In this document: in pieces, positions 50,888-62,578 of the stretch
Position numbering within the stretch: position 1 is the first letter of the stretch
Layout of the letters: each line of letters starts with the position of its first letter
NCBI RefSeq assembly: GCF_024323335.1
Contig: NC_066583.1
Location: 358,056,377 to 358,120,376, forward strand
Origin: Lathyrus oleraceus
Taxonomy: Eukaryota; Streptophyta; Magnoliopsida; Fabales; Fabaceae
Direction: 5' to 3'
DNA: 64,000 nt
Notes under the pieces: model-generated
Databases searched by the model: none
What the model was told of the DNA's origin: nothing
The model's input: only the letters and a program-made list of their open reading frames with translations
Position numbers and translations under genes: made by a program

Positions 50888-51335
50888 TCTATCCATGGAT
50901 GAGAAGAAAAACTTATTGGAAAGTGTAAGAATTGAGGATTTTAGCCCTTTCAACCATCTCATTGAAGATTCATCGTTGATAAATCAACATCTATCTAGAA
51001 GACATTTGACATGGCTTTTTGGATATGGTAGACTTATAAGTAGGTTGGATAGATTCTTTGTGTCATAGGAGTGGCGTCAACATTTGCCAAATAATATGGC
51101 ACCTGCGATGTCCTGTGGATTGTCATATTATTTCCCGATTTTATTGATCATCGACGACGAGAATTGAGGTTTAAAACCTTTTCAATGGTACAAGGAGTTC
51201 TTTAGAGAGTATTGAATTTTGTTTGAAGTGAAAGGGTGGGGTGGATATATTCTAAAGATAAATTGAAGTTAATAAAAGAGAGACTAAAGGAATGTCATTT
51301 GAATCACTAAAGTAGTGTTCCAAGAGAATAAAGGA
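50888..51335 (+). pseudogene. L1-type LINE endonuclease domain, right part
   Basis: Directly after MULE 2 the plus strand reads SMDEKKNLLESVRIEDFSP, NHLIEDSSLINQHLSRRHLT and SRLDRFFVS, then LSYYFPILL in place of the usual LSDHCP catalytic block, and GWGGYILKINLKLIKERLKE. These are the second half of the endonuclease and the linker toward reverse transcriptase. The piece ends where the Sirevirus LTR starts (51336). Reverse transcriptase is not found next to it. Confidence 0.75.
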
Positions 51336-51851
51336 TGTGGATCTATGTGCTTACAGGTACAACTTCCTGCATTCGTCAGATGATCGTTATGATTTTGATG
51401 ATGACAATATCTAAGGTCAAACGAAGCTCGTTGAAGTCTTCAGTAACCTCCATCCAACAATCTCTGATGATTGCGTTTATCAAATAAGTTATCTCAACCC
51501 TCATTAGTTAGAAGATTTAAATTTCAAATGAAGTGTTAAATCAATATTGAATCCAACAAGGTAACTTGAAGCTTCGATGTTGTGAAAGAGAGGAAGTGTG
51601 AAAGCTCGCATGGTTATGTGTTTAGCGCATGTATGAGTAATCATTTTATTATAAAGGTATAAGAGTAACTCTCGAGATATTAAGGCAACACACACAGACG
51701 CACATTCGCACATGCAACCCCCCCCCCCCCCCCCCACACACACACGCACAAACACACATACATGCACACTCACATGCACACACACACACACACGCATACA
51801 CACACACATGCACACGCACACAAGCACACACACATACGCACATACGTACAT

Positions 51852-51886
<35 letters not shown>

Positions 51887-52892
51887 AACACATATACACA
51901 CTTAAATATGCTTTGAAGCCTCTCTTATTTGATAAACATCTAAAAATATTTTTATAGGCGTACTTAATTGATTATTGTCTTGTTTAATTAATTAGGAGTT
52001 TTTTATAATGATTAATCGAATAGCACATTTGGGTTAATCAATTAACTCATTTGTAATGCCTCAAATCGATTAAGGAAGCCTTTAATCGATTACTGACGGT
52101 GTGATTCAAAAACCTTACATATTTGGCTTGTTTAATCAATTAATAGAAAGAGTTAATCGACTAGATTATTGAAAAAGGTCCATAAATCTTTTCCTTTTTG
52201 AGCCAATTCTTATCTTATAAATAGAGGCTTTCTCCTCATTCCATTTTACACCATTTTTTAAAATTAAAATATACTGTATCATTTTCTACGCTTTTCTTCT
52301 CTATTTTCTTATTCTTCACCAAAGTTGCCTAGTGCTAAGTGAGTGAAAAATACTTGTTAGAGTTTTGTTGTACTGGTGGGGTGTTGCATGTTCTCTTATT
52401 CAAGGGTGTGATTATATTTATTAATATATTTATTTGATTCTTAATATTAGCTTGTGAAAACATTTGTTTGGTTATTAAGATCAGTCAGTTAAAATCTCTG
52501 TTTGATTTGTGAGCTTAACATCTTAAAAGCTCTATTTGTTTTGAGGGAGCAACCTGTGTAAAATCTCTCACTTGTAGTAAGAAGGTTTGTGGGTATATTT
52601 TTAAAAGTTCAAGACATATTATTAGTGGAACTCTCAAGAGGAAACTCTTTGGGATATGAGTAGGCTTAAGTTGTAGGACGAACCTGTATAAATCTCGGGT
52701 GTAATCTCTATAACTACATCTTTTTACTTTCTGTCATTTATTTTCTTTCCTCTTTCTTTCCTTTTTCTTTTTCTTAGTCCCTTTATCTCTGTTGGACTAA
52801 TATAAACCATTTTAAAGAAATATTTTAAAAAATAAATTTGATTTCTAAATAACATAATTCATACATTTCTTGTGTTTGAAGTCACCCGATCA
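51336..52892 (+). mobile_element. 5' LTR of plus-strand Sirevirus
   Basis: Starts TGTGGATCTATGTG, matching the 3' LTR start (TTTGGATCTATGTG at 54642) and sharing the AAGCTTC...AGAGTTATGAAAGAG-type block about 240-420 bp in. It ends near 52892 (CCGATCA), a few bases before the primer site. It holds an 18-C run with a CA-rich tract and TAATCGATTA-type words (52014-52165). A TATA-like CTTATAAATAG lies at about 52213. The two LTRs are strongly diverged, so the insertion is old. Confidence 0.65.
51718..51900. repeat. C18 run and (CA)n-type microsatellite
   Basis: Eighteen C residues (51718-51735) followed by about 165 bp of imperfect CA repeats with ATG and CG interruptions. The Val-Cys and Thr-His readings across it are artefacts of the repeat. 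Confidence 0.95.
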
Positions 52893-52897
52893 ACGAG

Positions 52898-52909
52898 TGA
52901 CATCAGATT
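52898..52909 (+). promoter_or_regulatory. Decayed tRNA-Met primer binding site
   Basis: TGACATCAGATT corresponds to TGGTATCAGAGC with four changes. It is followed by CTAATTCTTATTTTAAGACT, the leader phrase usual in this Sirevirus group. Confidence 0.65.
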
Positions 52910-52949
52910 CTAATTCTTATTTTAAGACTAATAGTCCCAGGAGGAAAGA

Positions 52950-54290
52950 ATGAATTCAAACGATTCACTAAATAAACCCCTATCCTTTAATGGAGAAGGG
53001 TATGCTTTATGGAAAGAGGAGATGAGAATCTTTATATATGGGATGATTTTTTTATATTTGGAAAGCTGTAAAAAAATAGTCTTTTTGTTCCCACATATTA
53101 AGATGATGATGTCATGGTAAATTAAGAGGAAGATGATTGGACCAAAGAAGAAATAGAAAAGGTGCACCTTAGTTTGAAAACTAAGACTATCATCACTATC
53201 GTTCTTGGTATTGACGAGTTTTTATGTGTTTCTTACTGCTAGACTGCAAAAGAAATATGGGACACTCTTTAAGTTACCCATAATTAAATAAATAAGGTAA
53301 AAAAGGAAAGAATGAACACATTAACCCATGAGTATGAATGCTTCAGAATGAAGCCCAAATAAAATATTTATGGTATGCAAAAATGATTCATCCACAGTGT
53401 GAATCCCATGAGAATAATAAGGAAAGTTTTTCAAAATGAGGATTTGGTTGTAAAAGTCCTTAGATGCTTAAACTATAGTTGATAACCCAAAGTCATTGCT
53501 ATTTATGATCTAGGGACTTATCATTCATGGATTTTGTTACTTTATTTGGTAAATTACCGAAACACAAGATAAAGCTGAAAAGGCTTGCGGATGATGAAGA
53601 AAGTAACAATAAGAAAAATAAAAGTTTTGCTCTAAAAGTTAAAAATGTCAAAGACATGGATTCGTAATATGAAGACTTCCAAAGTAAGAGTGATGAAAAT
53701 ATGAACTTCATGTTTTACAAATTTAAGTAATTTCTAAGGCACGAAAAACAAACTTCAAAATCTCAAAAGCAATAAGATGACCAACACAAGAACTAAGGAA
53801 GTTCCTCATTTGTTCCTACATGCTATCAATACGGAAATAAAGGGTACATAAAACTAAATTTCCCTTAAAACTAGAACCAGAGGAGAAACTAGAATCACAT
53901 CAAATAAAGTTGAAGAAACCTCAAGGAGAATCTAAGAAAACATAAATCGCATGGGACAAAAAAATGACATGGAATCCTTAGATAATGAAAACTCTAACAT
54001 TTGTTTCATGGTAAATCATAAAGAAGATGAGGTAACTTCACATTTATCTTATTATGATTTATTTCACATTTGTAAGAAATTAAATAAAGAAACAAGACGT
54101 CTTCCACTGATGCTCTCCTCAACACTATTCTCCAGAGTCAACAAGTCCCTTTCCAAAATCAAAAATATCAAATGATGATGCAAAAAAGTAAATATTTAGG
54201 AGTTTGTCACTTTTCCCGCAAGCTCGCCAAAATCGAAATTGGATTTACGCCTTCTCCGGGCATGATTAGAGATGATGAAGACGAGAAGAC
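52950..54290 (+). pseudogene. Sirevirus gag pseudogene
   Basis: Starts at Met 52950 with NKPLSFNGEGYALWKEEMRI, the copia gag N-terminal phrase. Blocks in changing frames follow: TAKEIWDTL, RMNTLTHEYECFRMKP, NEDLVVKVLRCLN, a zinc-knuckle relic CYQYGNKGYIKLNFP (about 53820-53865) lacking two metal ligands, and ENSNICFMVNHKEDEV (53970-54040). In-frame stops are frequent. Protease, integrase, reverse transcriptase and RNase H are all absent between here and the polypurine tract, so the element lost its pol region by deletion or is a gag-only derivative. Confidence 0.75.
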
Positions 54291-54626
54291 TGGTTAGTTT
54301 TTGCTTGTTTGTTTAATGTTCGCTTTAGTTGTTGTCGTTTTTTAATTTTTATCTCCATGTTGCTTCCTTCCCTTTTACTCTTTATGTTTAATTAATGAAA
54401 TATTTTTCCTTTTCTAGTAAATCATGTTTGACTTATGTGCTTGCTCGATTATTATTCTTTTCTAGCATCTTTTCCCCACCTTTTTTATTTTATTCCAAAG
54501 GGGGGTAATTATACTCTCAGAGGGAGTAGAGTATACTCTCTACTAATGTGAGGAGGATTTTAACCTCTCCAAATTTTACCATTTTGTTTTCTCTTTTGCC
54601 ATCTCCATAAGAGGCGTTGTCATCAA

Positions 54627-54641
54627 CAAAAAGGGGGAGAA
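54627..54641 (+). promoter_or_regulatory. Polypurine tract before the 3' LTR
   Basis: AACAAAAAGGGGGAGA precedes the 3' LTR start, the usual place and sequence of the Sirevirus plus-strand primer. It supports reading 51336-56532 as one element. Confidence 0.75.
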
Positions 54642-56532
54642 TTTGGATCTATGTGTTGCAGATACTGTTAAGGTGATCCGAAGTAGTGGAGTTTATTAAT
54701 AACAAATCTAAATCAATTGTTTGGTTTTGAAGACGACAACACCTAATATCCAATGATGTTTAGTGAAGTTATAATCTATTGAAGATAGCTCAAGAGATAT
54801 AAGATGCTCAAGAAGTCTATCAAGCTATCCTTTTTGAAGATGACCTTAAAGATTAGGTCATATCTTTGAAGTCAATACCTCATATCTAACAATATCCAAG
54901 TGAAGACATTTATTTCAAGATTCTCCAATGGTTCGGTCTCTTAACTCTCTGATGATGGTAATCAACTTGAAGATATCTCAAGCCTCATCAATCTAGAAGA
55001 TTAAATGTTCTTGTGTGATGGAAATTCAAATATAATGATGCCACTAATTAAAGCTTCAGAGTTATGAAAGAGAGAAGTTTTAAAGCTCTCTTGATTGTGT
55101 CTGTTTGGGTGACCAGTGTCTTGTAAAGGCGCAAGGGCATTTCTGGAGATACTATGGAAAATCACACACACTAAAATATTTGATAAGCCTATCTTTATTT
55201 ATTAAAACCACCTGAAAATACTTTTAAGGTCTATTTTATTAGTTAGGGAACTCTCTGATCAATTAGAAGCCTTTTTACAACTAAATAATTGATTACTCCT
55301 AAAGCTATAATTAGTTATTTTTACTTTGTAACACCTACAATCAATTACAATAGTATCTTAATGACTGTTGACAACTAAATATCAAAACCTTCCATTTGTA
55401 ACTCGAATAATCGGTTATTCATGTGTGATAATCGATTAGCCTAATCGATTATGGAACTTTTTTCGTCCATGGAATGTTTCCAAATTTAAACCATATTTTC
55501 TATCATTTCAAACAACTCAAAAAACGATTGGCCTATAAATGGAGAGCTTCTCTATCATTTCAAACAACTTAAAAAACGGTATTTGATCCTACTTTCTCAT
55601 CCTCTCATCATTTTCTATAAATCTATCATTTTCTCACATATATTTTGTCATCAGTGCTTCAAGAGTGTTATTTTTCTTAGTAAGGGTCATTGTTTTTGGT
55701 AAGGGAATAATCTTAATTTACTACGATTCTATTATCTCTTGAGTAAAAGTTTCTTCTATAAGAAGTTATTTGTTTGTGAGTTAAACCAGTAAAAGCTCTT
55801 GTTTGGTTTGGGATTATCTTAGGAAGTCTCTATTTGGTTCGTGAGTTTTCCCTGGTGCAAAACCTCTCTCTTGGTTCATGAAGACCAGCCACTAAAATCT
55901 CCACAACGGATCATGAGCTCATCCCGGTGTAAAAGCTCTGTTGGTTTCAGATCAGCATGTAAAAAATCTCATAATTGTTCCTAAGCTTAACCTGGTGTAA
56001 AAGCTCTGCTAGTTTGAGATCAACATGTGAGAAATGCCATCTTAGTTCACGGTTAGCCTATATAAAATCTCATATTGGTTTGGAGATAAACCCATGTAAA
56101 GCCATAGTTTGGTTCAGAGGATAACCAATATAAAACTCCATATTGATCTAGAGAATATCCAGTCAAAACTTTGTTTATTGTTTGGTTGGAAGTTAGCCAT
56201 TGAATAAACTCAAATCATTGTAAAAGGAGGTCCATGGGCATATCCTATTTAAGGCTCTAAAGATAGTGGAAACTCTTAAGAAGAATTCTTGTGGATTGGA
56301 GTAGGCTAAGTGTTTAGACCAAACTTGTATATATCTCCGATGTCTTTCTCTTTCCCTTATCTCTTTTACTTTTTCAATTATTTTCTTTCCTTTGTTTTCC
56401 ATCTATACTTTTATTCTGTTACTTATTTACTTGTTTGTTTTACAAAAAAGATTTAACTCTTATTTAACTAAAGATTTTGTTTTCAACCAACATTTTATAA
56501 ATATGAGACTTTGTTTTCAACCAACGCTCAGA
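54642..56532 (+). mobile_element. 3' LTR of plus-strand Sirevirus
   Basis: Follows the polypurine tract and parallels the 5' LTR: the start block, the GAAGTTTTAAAGCTC-like block near 55070, TAATCGATTA-type words (55260-55450) and a run of degenerate 35-45 bp repeats (55780-56180). The end near 56532 (CAACGCTCA) is approximate. The GA...TTT tail with a repeated GAGACTTTGTTTTCAACCAA (about 56500 and before) makes the edge hard to fix. No matching 5-bp duplication was found. Confidence 0.55.
55780..56180. repeat. Degenerate tandem repeats of about 35-45 bp in the Sirevirus 3' LTR
   Basis: Units built on TTGGTT(C/T)G-AG-T-A-CC-GTGTAAAA-CTC recur roughly eight to ten times. Related TTGGTT, TTTGTT and GTAAAATCTC phrases lie in the 5' LTR near 52470-52720. 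Copy number and spacing differ between the LTRs. Confidence 0.6.
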
Positions 56533-56817
56533 TGAATGAAAGATGAGATGCACAAACGACAAATACATCACACTTACCACACAAGGATAATCATAAATAA
56601 GAGTAATACAAGAAGAATGAGGGAGTTTGGAATGATTGTACTAATTTCAACAATATATGCTTAACTTGCTGCACATGTAAACGATTCGTAAACAACAAAA
56701 AATATATCATAAGCAAAATATGATCAATCATATAGAAACAGATATGGCTCCTTTGCACGTCTCAAATTATGCACTATCAGAAATGCCTTCTAAGACATCA
56801 TATGAACTCGTACAACA
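56533..56817. other. Short gap without recognisable feature
   Basis: AT-rich sequence between the Sirevirus 3' LTR and the next LTR. I see nothing coding. Confidence 0.3.
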
Positions 56818-58629
56818 TGTTGGACTTGAGACTTCACACGCAAGAGGGGGGTGAATTGTGTGGTTCAGAAAAAAGTGATTTTGAAAAACTTTGGGAAGTA
56901 AAATCAGGTTTCAAAAACATTTTAAATAATTAGCAGCGGAAAAAATATTTTGCAAAAAATAAATAGCAGAAAAAGATGAAGAGTTAACAGAAAAATATGA
57001 ACACCGCGATGTATAGAAGTTCGGTCAAACAATACAATGACCTACTTCTCTCCCCAATAATTGATCTTAAGAGTATCCAATAAACGTTGAGAGCTTTTAG
57101 TAGAAAATACTCACGAACCCCCTTATACAAGAAAAATGGATGATCTTCAACCAAATAATACAAGACTTCATAATATAACAATTTGAGTTTTCTCTTCCAA
57201 ACGGAAGGTTGAAGCGGTTAGTCTTCTTTCCACACTGTAGATTGAAGTGGCTAGTCTTCTATCCATAAATAAGAATCTTGGAGTGGTTAGTCTTCAAGTT
57301 CCTTAAACCTTGCAAGCTTGTACACGAGCTGAGCTTACAAACCTTAAACCTTGGTTTTACACGGCCTAACCAATAACCTATGATATTTTAATATCGGGCT
57401 AATCTCGAACCTTATCCAAGCTTTTACCACGGGCTAAGATTTAACATAATCTTGGTTTTATACTGGGATGACCAAGAACCTATGAGATTTTAATATGATC
57501 TAATCTCGAACCTAAACTAGGGTTTGATTACACAATCCCCAAACCTCAACTTTTACTAGTTTAAATTCTAACCCAAACAAAATTCCCTAAATAGATAATA
57601 TTCGACCAATGTATAAAACAATGTGAAGACAAGTCTCTTATTGAAGATATTTTGATGAAGACAAGTGTCAAAGTATCTTAGAAAGAAATAATAAATAATT
57701 GATCATCAAGCATGGGCATATGAAATTTAATCAAGGCTAAGTTATTAATGATATAATCTTAGATGCTCAAAGAAAAAAATACTCAAAAATCATTGTGTGC
57801 ATTGGTTCATCAATTTTCAAAAAATAGCATGACGTGGCACTTTTAAAAATTATGAAAATCTCTAAGTCCTTCTCTTCTTCTAAAGGAAGAGGTGTTAATC
57901 GATTAACCAAGTTTTTGTCAAAAGAAATTTTGGGCTTTCAAAAGTGCACAATCAATTATCCTTATCTTCTTCTCACAAACATAATGGACTATTCCCTTTA
58001 AAAAGGGATAGCATAATCGATTATCTTTATCTTCTTCTCACAAACATAATGGATTATCCCTTATAAAAAGGGATAGCATAATCGATTAACATCTTTTACA
58101 AAGGGATAACATAATCGATTAACATTCATTTTTTCACTATTTTTTTTCACGTTAAACTAAAGCTAATAAATTAACCCTGAATTCTAATCGACTAGCCTGT
58201 TCTTACTTTTCAATTCTATTGTAGCAATGCATTTTTCCATCACTTTTTTTCATCCGTAAACCATTTCACATATCATGGAAATTATTTATCATTTATTTCC
58301 AACAATTGCTTCTTAAAATTCAAGAGGTGTGTATGATTATTATAAATATTAGAATTTTCAAAATCAAAATAACCTTTTTCCTGAAATTTTTTATTATGTT
58401 CAATATCTCTTGACATAAATTTTTCTACTGCTAATTTTTCATATCAGATAAATGTTTCTCTTTTAGAACTTAAGATATAAATTATTGATTCATATTGTTA
58501 CAGGAAAGGTAAGAACAACTTTGTTAGAATTTTGATGTTATCAAAATTCTATTGCATTTATATATTCCAAACTCAAAATTGTTGATATTATCAATATTAT
58601 GTAACTTATTTATCAGGTTGTTGATAACA
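56818..58629 (-). mobile_element. Probable copia LTR, minus strand
   Basis: Plus-strand start TGTTGGACTTGAGAC is followed by GCAAGAGGGGGGTGAATTG, the phrase also met near 15.8 kb. The far end GTTGATAACA gives the minus-strand start TGTTATCAAC, so the ends form TGTT...AACA. It contains several TAATCGATTA words (57895-58190) and a duplicated block ATCTTCTTCTCACAAACATAATGGA (about 57960 and 58025). No primer site or matching 5-bp duplication is visible (CAACA left, AATTA right). Short ORFs inside are not genes. Confidence 0.45.
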
Positions 58630-58636
58630 AATTATT

Positions 58637-58830
58637 TAGGGGTGTTCGTTGGTTCGGGAAAATTTGAAGCAAACCGAAATCCAAATCAAACTATAGTGTT
58701 TGGGTTGGACTTTTTTTAGTTTGGAAAAAAATCAAACCAAACCAATGAAATCCAATGTTAATTGGTTCGGGCAACTGATTTCCAAAATTCTTCCCACGAA
58801 TCCGTTTACCTGAACGAAACATAAATAATT
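58637..58830. mobile_element. hAT-like non-autonomous element fragment
   Basis: GGGGTGTTCGTTGGTTCGGG followed by AAACCGAAATCCAAATC and repeated TTGGTTCGGG/AACCAAACC words is the style of common plant hAT-derived short elements. It stops at the long-LTR edge at 58833, so only one end is present. Confidence 0.35.
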
Positions 58831-58832
58831 CA

Positions 58833-60740
58833 TGTCGTACCCCAAATTTTGACCACCATTCTCCTAACCTAAGATTTAAATCACTAATACGTACAAAGTA
58901 TGTATAAGTCATCTGGTTAACTCCGATGACCTAAACAGTCAAAGGAGGACCATTTTGACTTTCTTTGATCCGTCTTGATTAACTGATAGTTTAGGACAGT
59001 CCAGAGTTAGTTTAAAATAACATTTTGTTCTTAGAATTAATTAGGTTAATATTAATTCAATCAATTAGATGTTATATTATTATTAATAAATTAATTGGAT
59101 TGTGTTAGTTTATAATTAAATATGGTTTGATTTATGATCAACTTATAATTAATTTAGATTAAGGAGTGAGTTTAGTTTTATTAAGATTAATTAGGTTAAT
59201 AAGTTAATTTAATCATTAATTTAATTATCATATTTTGACCAAGTTTATTAAAAAATGTTAATTTTGTTGGGTAGGCCAAGAGCTGACCGAACCAAAGCCC
59301 AAGTCACCTCAGTTGGGCCAGATTGGATGACCCAATGTTCAAGTCAGCTGGGTCAATATTGACCCAAATTCGCCACTGAACTGGGTCAAGTCCATGACCC
59401 AGGTTCATCCCCAATCAATTCTTGGAAAACTTAGATTACGCGCAATGAAAGACAAAATTGGATCGAAACATAATTTCAATTAAATCAAAGCTTTCCAATT
59501 CAATTCATTGAGAAATTACATAGTTTGTATTCACAAAGAAATCGGACTAGATACAACTAAATTGAAACCATGATTTCTAATTACAACCAATCAAATAAAC
59601 AATCAAATCTTAAACTTCCTAATACAAATTAATCTAATTTAAATTTCTAAACCTAATTCTAACCTATAATTAATTAAAAAATAGTTCAGAAGAGGGGACG
59701 AAGAATTGAAAACCCTAAAAGTAACTGCAATCCCTAACCCCACTAAAGCTCCTTTGAATCTTGATACTTGGGGTTTTACATCGAAACCCTAAGTCATCTG
59801 AGCTTAATCTCATAGCATATTTCCATTTGGACCTCATACCTGCAAAAGAAAGAGAAGAGGATTAAAGGGACACCAAGGAGATTAAGAGCAAAAATCAGAA
59901 ACTAGAATCAAAGCAAGCAAGGGGACTCGACTTAATTAGGTGACGACAGGGAAGGTAAGGATTGTTCTGACCCCATGAATATGTGATTGTGTGTGGTCGA
60001 TGTTTAGAAGTTGGCTTAGGGTTTCGAGATTTTTTTGTGTGATTTTGTTGTTTGAAGGTTTGATTTGGGTTCAGGGTGGGTTGATCTATGGATTAGCCAA
60101 GGTTTGGGGTTGATCTGGGTAGGTTTAGGGTATTTCTAGTTTTAAATTAGGGTTAGGGTTCCTATGGTTCATCTGGGGAACCCTATGGTTCATCAGTTCT
60201 GGGTAGGGTTCATGTTGAACCCATGTTAGGGTTCGAGGTTAGGGTTGAAGGTTTAAAGGGTTTATAGGTGAAGGGTTTGAAGGTTTGAAGATCCCTGTTG
60301 AAGTTCAACCGGAGACCTAGGTTATAAGGGGTTTGGAGCGGTGGTGATTGAGTTCTGGGTTGGTGTTCATCATTTGGATGAACACCAGTTGAAGGTATGA
60401 AGGTTCTGGTTGAGTTTCAACCGGAAACTGAGTGTTGTGGTGGTTTTAGGGGCAATGTCTGGGTTTGGTGGTGGTCGAAATGGAAGAGAGATAGAGAGGG
60501 TTTGAGAGAGAACGAGGAGGAGTGAGATCAAGGGAGAAAATAGAAGGGAGGAAATGAAATTGGTTGAAGGAGGTTTCTTTAAATACCTCATCTAGTTATA
60601 TCCATGTCATGCGCATGTGGTTCATCCTAGACCAATCATTTTGCTTACTCACTTGGACCACTATGCGTGTGTGTGTACCATGTTCCTGGGTTGACCTTGC
60701 ATCTCAATCCTCCATTCTACATACTTTGACCAATAATCTG
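58833..60740 (+). mobile_element. Long LTR (Ogre/Tat-like), plus strand, 5' part
   Basis: Starts TGTCGTACCCCAAATTTT, the plus-strand counterpart of the edges at 7631 and 43572. It includes the TTTTGACC, CCAAAGCCCAAGTC and GGGTCAA-type phrases of these LTRs and a GGGTTT/AGGGTT-rich stretch at 60.0-60.4 kb. The 73-codon minus frame at 60370-60591 has a Ser/Thr/Pro-rich chance-like translation. It gives way to copia coding sequence near 60740; the LTR's own 3' end and primer site are missing. Confidence 0.5.
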
Positions 60741-60744
60741 TATG

Positions 60745-62208
60745 AAGGAGGATCTAGAATCCATTTAGAAGAACAAGACTTGTGAGTTATTTTATCTATT
60801 GAATAGGAAGAAACCAATTGGTGTAAGATGGGTGCTCAAAATGAAGACAAATCCCAAGGATGAAATAATTAAGCATAAGGCTCGATTAGTTGCAAAAGGA
60901 TTCTTGTGAAGAGAAGGCATAGACTTTTAAGAGGTATTTGCACTGGTTGCTAAAATTGAAAACATTGGGTTAGTTATTAGTATTGCAAATAACAACAATT
61001 GGTCCATCTATCAAATGGATGTGAAATCTGCATTTTTGAATGGACCACTTGAAGATGAGGTATATGTAAAACATCCCCCTAGAGTTTTGTTGTGAAAAAC
61101 CAATTGTCAAAGTTCAACAAGTTGAAGAAAGTGTTGTACAGATTAAAACAAGCTCCAAGAGCTTGGAAGAAGAGGATAAATGGTTTCTTAAATGAGATTG
61201 GCTTCAAGAAGTGTGTATCCTAACATGATGTGTATGTGAAGAAGGATACAAGTGAATGGGTGATAATCCTTTGTCTATATGTAGATGAATAGTTGATTAC
61301 AGGCAATGACGAATAGTGCATTTCTAAGTTCAAGAGTGACTACTCGTGACATACTTCCTTGGTATTTAGTTCCACAAGTCCAAAAAGGGACTGCTGATGC
61401 ACCCAAGAAGGTATGCTTTTGAGATTTTGAAGAGGTTTGAAATTGAGAATTGTAATTTTGCCATTACTCCTGCTGAGCTGAGGCTATAGTTGTCGAAGAA
61501 TGAGGATGAGCAAGAGGTGAATCCAACTCAATATAGGAGGCTGATTAGATCCTTGTGTTACTTGTGCAATACGTGAGTGGACTTGGCATTTAGTGTTTGT
61601 ACTTTGATTAGATTCGTGGAGAGACCGAATGTGTCTCACTTGGTAGTAGTTAAGAGGATTCTAAGATACATCAACGGATCTATTGCTTGCGGAATTCTAT
61701 TTCCTGAGCGGACACGGGCAGAAAATGTAATTTACTGTTTTATCAATTCCAATTGGTGTAGAGATAAAGATGATCGAAAGTGTATAGCTGGATACATATT
61801 TATGTTCGGTGGAACATTAATCTAATCCTGTTCGAAGAAGGAACCGGTAGTAGAACTCTTGTCTTGTGAGGCCGAGTACATTGTCGCTTTATTATGTGTC
61901 TGCAAAGTTGTGTGGCTAATGAATCTATTAAAGAAGCTATGCAGCGATGCGGGTGACGTTGTAACGCTTTTGGTAGATAATGTTTTCGCGATAAATCTTG
62001 TAAAGAACCGAATTGCACATGGGAGGAGGAAGCACATTGAGATGAGGTTTCACTGATTGAGGGAACTTAATAGTGAAGGAATGTTGAGATTGGATATTAT
62101 AGAAGTGAAGATCTAGTGGATGATTTGTTGACCAAGAGAGTCACAATTGAAGTGTTCAAGAGGTTCAGGATGAATATCATAATGGAAAACTTAGAACACT
62201 TGAATTAA
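60745..62208 (+). pseudogene. Ty1/copia reverse transcriptase-RNase H pseudogene
   Basis: The plus strand shows KNKTCELFYLLN, KKPIGVRWVLKMK, KARLVAKGF, WSIYQMDVKSAFLNGPLEDE (about 61000-61060) and then the polymerase active-site block, where YVDD reads YVDE followed by a stop (about 61280-61290). YRRLIRSLCYL-type sequence, RPNVSHLVVVKRILRYINGS and DDRKCIAGYIFMFGGTLI (61577-61825) follow. The RNase H part has CEAEYIVALLCVCKVVWL, TLLVDNVFAINLVKNRIAHG and KHIEMRFH (61859-62056), ending in LEHLN-stop at 62208. Stops, frame changes and a weak integrase-side start show it is dead. It lies 7 bp before its 3' LTR, so that end of the element is intact. Confidence 0.85.
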
Positions 62209-62215
62209 GGTGGTG

Positions 62216-62573
62216 TGTTAAGTGAAATATAATCATTCAAGTGTTGTAAACGATTACCACGGGCGTGTAACTGGTTACAGTTGTGTGAAAAAGTAATAGG
62301 AAAGCTAAAAAATAGAAATTCTCTAAGGTTTAACTGGTTACAGGCTTTGTGTAACCGGTTACAGGTAGTTATTTTCTATTTTTAGGCTTTGTTACTTATA
62401 TCTTAATCCAATTGTTTTGTGTATAGATGCCAAAGGGGCATCCTCATCCATGTTTAATGAAAGTGCATATTCTCACCCTCAATTATATTCTCTCTTTATT
62501 CTCTCTCAATCCCTCTCCTTCTCCACGTCGAATCACTCCACTCTCACCGACCGGGTGATTCTAAGTTCCAACA
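62216..62573 (+). mobile_element. 3' LTR of the copia element
   Basis: A 358-bp segment beginning TGTTAAGTG directly after the coding region (AAGGTGGTG polypurine-like) and ending TTCCAACA. It holds several GTAACCGGTTACAGG-type palindromic words (62245-62370) and a CTCTCTCT-rich stretch near the end. The 5' LTR is not in the window. The following ATTAC would be the right target duplication; its partner is lost with the 5' end. Confidence 0.7.
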
Positions 62574-62578
62574 ATTAC

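Noticed and set aside
51504..51957. Three overlapping frames rich in Val-Cys or Thr-His
   Set aside because: Translation of the CA repeat and C run in the Sirevirus LTR.
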